A stretch of 10,180 bases of DNA from CANKJK01 sp964400405. Its GTDB lineage: Bacteria; Acidobacteriota; Vicinamibacteria; Vicinamibacterales; UBA2999. Shown in pieces: positions 7,282 through 10,180 of the stretch. The stretch spans positions 1 through 10,180 of the forward strand of contig CAYNUO010000095.1 in the NCBI GenBank assembly GCA_964400405.1, read 5' to 3'. Both the position numbers and the translations under genes were made by a program. Position 1 is the stretch's first letter. Every line of letters begins with the position of its first letter. The notes under the pieces are model-generated. The model saw only the letters and a list, made by a program, of their open reading frames with translations, searched no databases and had not been told where the DNA came from.

Positions 7282-8611
7282 GGCCGAAGCGTTTGCGCCC
7301 TCCGTTGAGCAGTCGAAACCGAACACCATGTCCGACACCCTGACCATTACTGACAACCGGACCGGCAAGCAATACGAGGTCGCGATCAAGGACGGCACGA
7401 TCAGGGCGACGGATCTCCGCCAGATCAAGAACGGCGCCGACGACGCAGGCCTGATGACCTACGACCCCGCCTTCATGGCGACGGCGTCGTGCTACAGCCG
7501 GATCACGTTCATCGACGGCGACAAGGGCATCCTCGAGTACCGCGGCTATCCGATCGAACAGCTGGCCGAGCACGCGTCCTACCTCGAGGTGGCCTACCTG
7601 CTGATGTTCGGCGAGCTGCCGACGCCGGCGCAGCTGGCCGAGTGGACCGACCGCATCCACCACCACATGGCGGTCCGGCCGTCGATTCAGGACCTGATTA
7701 CGACCTTCCAGTCCGACGCGCATCCGATGAGCGTCTTCCAGAGCGCCGTGGCCGCGCTCTCCGCGTGTTACCCCGAAGCCAAGGACGTCGCGAGCGAAGC
7801 CGTGCGGCGCCGGCAGGAGTACCGCCTGATCGGCTGCACGCCGACCATCGCCGCCTACAGCTACCGCCACGCGGCCGGCCTGCCGCTGGTCGAACCCGAC
7901 CCGAGCCTGTCCTTCACCGAGAACTTCCTGCGGATGCTCTTCAAGGGTGAGGGCGAGTACAAAGCCAACCCTGTGCTGGCCCGTGCGCTCGACGTGCTCT
8001 TCATCCTGCACGCCGACCATGAACAGAACTGCAGCACGAGCACGATGCGCAACGTCGGCAGCTCACACGCCGACCCGTACGCCTCGACAGCCAGTGCGGC
8101 CGGCGCCCTTTATGGCCCGCTGCACGGCGGCGCCAACGAAGCGGTGCTGAAGATGCTCACGCAGATCGGCTCCGTCGATCGCGTCCCCGAGTTCATCAAG
8201 CAGGTCAAGAACCACGAAGCGCTGCTGATGGGCTTCGGTCACCGCGTCTACAAGTCGTACGACCCGCGCGCGCGGATCATCAAGAAGACGGCCGACGAGG
8301 TATTCAAGGTCACCGGGCTCAACCCGCTGCTGGAGATCGCCGTCGAGCTCGAGCGGATCGCGCTGCAGGACGATTACTTCGTCAAGCGGAAGCTCTATCC
8401 GAACGTCGACTTCTACTCCGGTCTGATCTACCAGGCGATGGGCCTTCCGACGGGGCTGTTCACCGTGCTCTTCGGCATCGCGCGCACCGCCGGATGGGTG
8501 GCGCAGTGGGACGAGCTCGTCCAGGACGCCGACCAGAAGATCGCCCGGCCGCGCCAGATCTACGTCGGGCCGGCGCGGCGCGACTTCGTACCTGCCGCCC
8601 AGCGCGGCTAG
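7280..8611 (+). CDS. gltA: type II citrate synthase
   Basis: It condenses oxaloacetate with acetyl-CoA to citrate, the entry step of the TCA cycle, in the cytoplasm. The 443-aa protein carries the catalytic triad: H282 in GPLHGGANEAV, H321 in MGFGHRVYKSYDPRA, and D377 in YPNVDFYSGLIYQAMGLP. The conserved LHADHEQNCSTSTMRNVGSS region (243-262) is also present. The N-terminal LTITDNRTGKQYE (21-33) is a typical type II beginning. The ATG at 7280 was chosen because GATGAGG precedes it at 7-nt spacing. It adds 16 residues before M17 (ATG at 7328), where many homologues begin. The flanking genes are not TCA-cycle genes. Confidence 0.97.
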   Translation: MAEAFAPSVEQSKPNTMSDTLTITDNRTGKQYEVAIKDGTIRATDLRQIKNGADDAGLMTYDPAFMATASCYSRITFIDGDKGILEYRGYPIEQLAEHASYLEVAYLLMFGELPTPAQLAEWTDRIHHHMAVRPSIQDLITTFQSDAHPMSVFQSAVAALSACYPEAKDVASEAVRRRQEYRLIGCTPTIAAYSYRHAAGLPLVEPDPSLSFTENFLRMLFKGEGEYKANPVLARALDVLFILHADHEQNCSTSTMRNVGSSHADPYASTASAAGALYGPLHGGANEAVLKMLTQIGSVDRVPEFIKQVKNHEALLMGFGHRVYKSYDPRARIIKKTADEVFKVTGLNPLLEIAVELERIALQDDYFVKRKLYPNVDFYSGLIYQAMGLPTGLFTVLFGIARTAGWVAQWDELVQDADQKIARPRQIYVGPARRDFVPAAQRG

Positions 8612-8618
8612 GGCGTCC

Positions 8619-9563
8619 GTGCGGCGGAGCCTCTTCTTCGTGCCGCTCCTGCTGGTGGCCACCAGCGGGAGCGGCTCGTCCGCTCAGACGCCGCCATCCC
8701 CCGCCACGGCGTCCGCCAACGCGCGTGCGGCGACGTCCTCCACATTCGACAGCAGCAAGGCCTGGGAGCACCTCAGGCGTCAGGTCGCCGTCGGCCCGCG
8801 CCCGTCCGGCTCGGCCGCGCTGGCCGAGACCCGCCGCTATCTGCTCGATCAGCTCAAGGCAATGGGCATCGCCGCGACCGAACAGGCCTTCGACGCGGAC
8901 ACGCCGCTCGGCCCGATCCGGATGGTCAACGTGGTCGCGACCATTCCCGGCCTGCGCCGCGAGCGCATCGCGCTTGGCAGCCATTACGACACGAAGCTCT
9001 TTCGCGAGTTCCGGTTCGTCGGCGCAAGCGACGGTGCGAGCAGCACCGCGACGCTCCTCGAACTGGGCCGCGTGCTGAAAGCGCGGCCCAATCCGTTCAC
9101 CATCGAACTGCTCTTCTTCGATGGCGAGGAAGCCGTGATCGAATGGCAGGGGCTGGACAACACCTACGGCAGCCGCTACTACGTGCAGGCGGCACAGAAG
9201 GCGGGCACCCTCAGGACCCTGCGGGCGTTCGTGCTGCTCGACATGGTCGGGGATCGGAACCTGAACTTCGGCAAGGAATCGAACTCGACGAAGTGGTTGA
9301 ACGATGAGATCTGGGCCGCCGCGCGGCGCCTGGGCCACGGCAAGGCGTTTCCGAACCAGTCCTTCTACCTGGGCGGGGACGACCACTTCCCATTCCTGGC
9401 CGCAGGCATACCGGCCGTCGACATCATCGACTTCGACTATCCGGCCTGGCACACGGCCGGAGACACCCTCGACGCGGTGAGCGCGCGGAGCCTGCAGATT
9501 ACGGGGGATGTGGTGCTGGAAGCGCTCCCCGCGATCGAGAAGCGCCTCCTGGCAGCGAAGTAG
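8619..9563 (+). CDS. exported M28-family zinc enzyme, glutaminyl-peptide cyclotransferase-like
   Basis: This 314-aa protein has an N-terminal signal peptide: MRRS, then a hydrophobic stretch from about residue 5 to 15, with probable cleavage after SSA (residue 22). M28 metal and catalytic residues are present: H122 (GSHYDTK), D138 (GASDGASS), E170-E171 (FFDGEEAV), D208 (LLDMVGD), D254-D255 (GGDDHFPF) and W277-H278 (AWHTAGDT). The pattern FFDGEEAV...W...D.TYGSRYY, the DDHFPF motif and the WHT motif resemble animal-type glutaminyl cyclases more than aminopeptidases. A cyclase forming N-terminal pyroglutamate is therefore the likelier activity, though an aminopeptidase cannot be excluded. The GTG start, 7 nt after the gltA stop, lacks a Shine-Dalgarno sequence but gives a complete signal peptide. 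Translational coupling to gltA is plausible. Confidence 0.88.
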   Translation: MRRSLFFVPLLLVATSGSGSSAQTPPSPATASANARAATSSTFDSSKAWEHLRRQVAVGPRPSGSAALAETRRYLLDQLKAMGIAATEQAFDADTPLGPIRMVNVVATIPGLRRERIALGSHYDTKLFREFRFVGASDGASSTATLLELGRVLKARPNPFTIELLFFDGEEAVIEWQGLDNTYGSRYYVQAAQKAGTLRTLRAFVLLDMVGDRNLNFGKESNSTKWLNDEIWAAARRLGHGKAFPNQSFYLGGDDHFPFLAAGIPAVDIIDFDYPAWHTAGDTLDAVSARSLQITGDVVLEALPAIEKRLLAAK

Positions 9564-9570
9564 ACCGGGT

Positions 9571-9591
9571 CGCGGCTATTTCTTCGCCGCG
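9571..9591. terminator. hairpin between convergent genes, weak terminator candidate
   Basis: CGCGGC (9571-9576) pairs with GCCGCG (9586-9591) around a 9-nt loop. It begins in the 12-bp gap between the two converging stop codons and overlaps the last codons of the minus-strand gene. There is no clear U-run on either strand, so intrinsic termination is doubtful. Confidence 0.22.
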
Positions 9592-10010
9592 GGCGGCGCC
9601 GCCGGCGCGGTCGACTGGTGCGAGGCAAACTTCCACGCACCGTTCTGCTTCACGTAGACCTGCGACACGATCAGCGTTCCCTGGGTGCCGTTCTTCAGCG
9701 TGTGCACCTGCGTGCCCTGCACGATGGCGGTGCTGTCGCCGTACACCCGGACCTTGTTCACATCAAGCGTCAGGTTCGACAGCGCGCAGCCGCCGACGCC
9801 AGCCACGAACGCCGACTTGTCCTGCGTCATCCCGCCGACATGGATGAACTGCATGTCGTCAGCCACGATCGTGTTCAGTTCAGCGGTATTGCAGGTCTTC
9901 TGCGCGGTGATGAACCGCTGCGCCAGCGCGACGACGTCCTGCTGGGTGTCCGCCCACGCCACGTGCGCGCTCAGCACGGCCGCCGCGACTCCGATCACGA
10001 TGCCCTTCAT
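9576..10010 (-). CDS. exported DUF4440/NTF2-like (SnoaL-fold) protein
   Basis: This 144-aa protein starts with a clear signal peptide, MKGIVIGVAAAVLSAHVAWA, with cleavage expected after AWA (residue 20). The mature part has the small cone-shaped NTF2-like pattern: helix DVVALAQRFITAQKTCN, then a strand with MQFIHVGG (53-60), TQDKSAF (62-68), VRVYGDSTAIVQGT (87-100) and the closing NGAWKFASHQST (123-134), typical of DUF4440. Two cysteines (C40, C75) could form a disulfide in the periplasm. A strong AGGAGG lies 4 nt before the ATG (complement of 10015-10020). The tail is Ala/Pro/Lys-rich. The specific function is unknown: DUF4440 members include ketosteroid-isomerase-like proteins and many uncharacterised ones. 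It converges with the M28 gene. Confidence 0.82.
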   Translation of the reverse strand: MKGIVIGVAAAVLSAHVAWADTQQDVVALAQRFITAQKTCNTAELNTIVADDMQFIHVGGMTQDKSAFVAGVGGCALSNLTLDVNKVRVYGDSTAIVQGTQVHTLKNGTQGTLIVSQVYVKQNGAWKFASHQSTAPAAPPAAKK

Positions 10011-10023
10011 GGTTCCTCCTCGG

Positions 10024-10055
10024 GGCGCCTGACTGTCATGTCAGTCTCCGGCGCC
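10024..10055. promoter_or_regulatory. near-palindrome in a divergent spacer, operator candidate
   Basis: GACTG (10031-10035) and CAGTC (10042-10046) are exact inverted repeats around TCATGT, giving 14 of 16 symmetric positions. The block is flanked on each side by the self-complementary GGCGCC (10024-10029 and 10050-10055), so a longer imperfect stem is possible. It lies between the divergent DUF4440 and CoA-binding genes and overlaps the expected -35 region of the latter. No regulator is identified. Confidence 0.35.
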
Positions 10056-10065
10056 GGCGAGAGGA

Positions 10066-10071
10066 TACCAT
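10066..10071 (+). promoter_or_regulatory. -10-like TACCAT before the CoA-binding gene
   Basis: TACCAT (4/6 match to the -10 consensus) lies 8 nt before the ATG at 10080. The nearest purine-rich stretch, GAGAGGA (10059-10065), is 14 nt from the ATG, too far for a normal Shine-Dalgarno sequence. This is the third start in the window with this arrangement. Confidence 0.33.
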
Positions 10072-10079
10072 CAGACCAG

Positions 10080-10180
10080 ATGCCCTTCACCAACCCCTCT
10101 GACGCTGACATCCGCCGCGTGCTGACGGATACCCGCACCATCGCACTCGTCGGGGCGTCATCCAACCCCGACCGGCCGTC
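10080..10180 (+). CDS. CoA-binding domain protein (YccU-like), 3' end outside the window
   Basis: Thirty-three complete codons are visible. Residues 8-33 (DADIRRVLTDTRT then IALVGASSNPDRP) match the start of the YccU-type CoA-binding family. There a short helix precedes a Rossmann beta strand ending in VG(A/L)S, followed by xxPxRPS. G25 and S27 are the nucleotide-loop positions. Family proteins are usually small single-domain cytoplasmic proteins that bind CoA through a Rossmann fold; their roles are poorly defined. No alternative in-frame start lies between the ATG and the -10-like hexamer. The call rests on a short N-terminal stretch. Confidence 0.75.
   Translation, partial: MPFTNPSDADIRRVLTDTRTIALVGASSNPDRP

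Noticed and set aside
7002..7343. Plus-strand frame of 113 codons between phoU and gltA
   Set aside because: It overlaps the yacG-like gene in another frame and the gltA start, and crosses the AT-rich leader. No domain is recognisable, whereas the YacG frame has the full Cys4 motif.
9592..9610. Self-complementary GGCGGCGCCGCC stretch near the 3' end of the DUF4440 gene
   Set aside because: It encodes the Ala/Pro-rich tail, and GC-only repeats of this kind are common in high-GC coding DNA. No T-run follows.
10033..10039. CTGTCAT, identical to an E. coli PHO-box half-site
   Set aside because: No second unit lies 11 bp away, the neighbouring genes are not phosphate genes, and the bases belong to a near-palindrome rather than a direct repeat.
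10000..10089. GATGCCCTTCA present twice, 80 bp apart (near 10000 and 10079)
   Set aside because: One copy is inside the DUF4440 gene start and the other spans the CoA-binding gene start. There is no further similarity around them, so chance is the simplest explanation.

Overview
The window is high-GC DNA (about two thirds G+C by eye) with strong GC bias at third codon positions. That bias produces long but meaningless antisense reading frames. A 100-N run indicates a scaffolded draft or metagenome assembly. The gene content is chromosomal housekeeping: phosphate uptake, polyphosphate metabolism, citrate synthase, a zinc-ribbon YacG and a secreted M28 enzyme. I see no mobile elements, CRISPR arrays, rRNA or tRNA. 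The overall style (lipoprotein PstS, animal-type glutaminyl-cyclase-like M28 protein, DUF4440 protein, GC content) would suit a soil bacterium such as a Vicinamibacteria-like Acidobacteriota. That placement is a low-confidence inference.

Layout. (1) Positions 1-2505 hold two divergent genes tied to polyphosphate: a CHAD-domain protein on the minus strand, cut by the window edge, and a Ppx/GppA phosphatase with an intact HD domain on the plus strand. (2) Positions 2491-6926 hold the phosphate-specific transport operon pstS-pstC-pstA-pstB-phoU. It is preceded by four 11-bp direct repeats that look like a PHO box, and it is interrupted by the 100-N gap at the pstS/pstC junction. (3) Positions 6927-7132 hold a small yacG-like gene (57 aa) whose start codon is the centre of a perfect 18-bp palindrome. 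(4) Positions 7133-8611 hold an AT-richer leader with competing inverted repeats around the ribosome binding site, then type II citrate synthase. (5) Positions 8619-9563 hold an exported M28/glutaminyl-cyclase-like enzyme, followed by a convergent exported DUF4440/NTF2-like protein (9576-10010, minus). (6) From 10080 a CoA-binding-domain protein starts and runs off the window, divergent from the DUF4440 gene across a short spacer with a near-palindrome.

How the genes fit together. Regions 1 and 2 form a phosphate island. PstSCAB imports phosphate, PhoU reports transporter state to a PhoR/PhoB-type two-component system that is not in this window, and Ppx and CHAD act on or bind polyphosphate. 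The repeat array upstream of pstS is the expected docking site for the PhoB/PhoP-type regulator. The first repeat lies inside the last codons of ppx.

A second theme is initiation signals. At pstS, yacG and the CoA-binding gene a TANNNT -10-like hexamer sits 6-8 nt before the start codon and no well-placed Shine-Dalgarno sequence is visible, which suggests leaderless transcripts. phoU, gltA and the DUF4440 gene instead have recognisable Shine-Dalgarno sequences. I found no clearly new enzymatic system. The most interesting material is regulatory.
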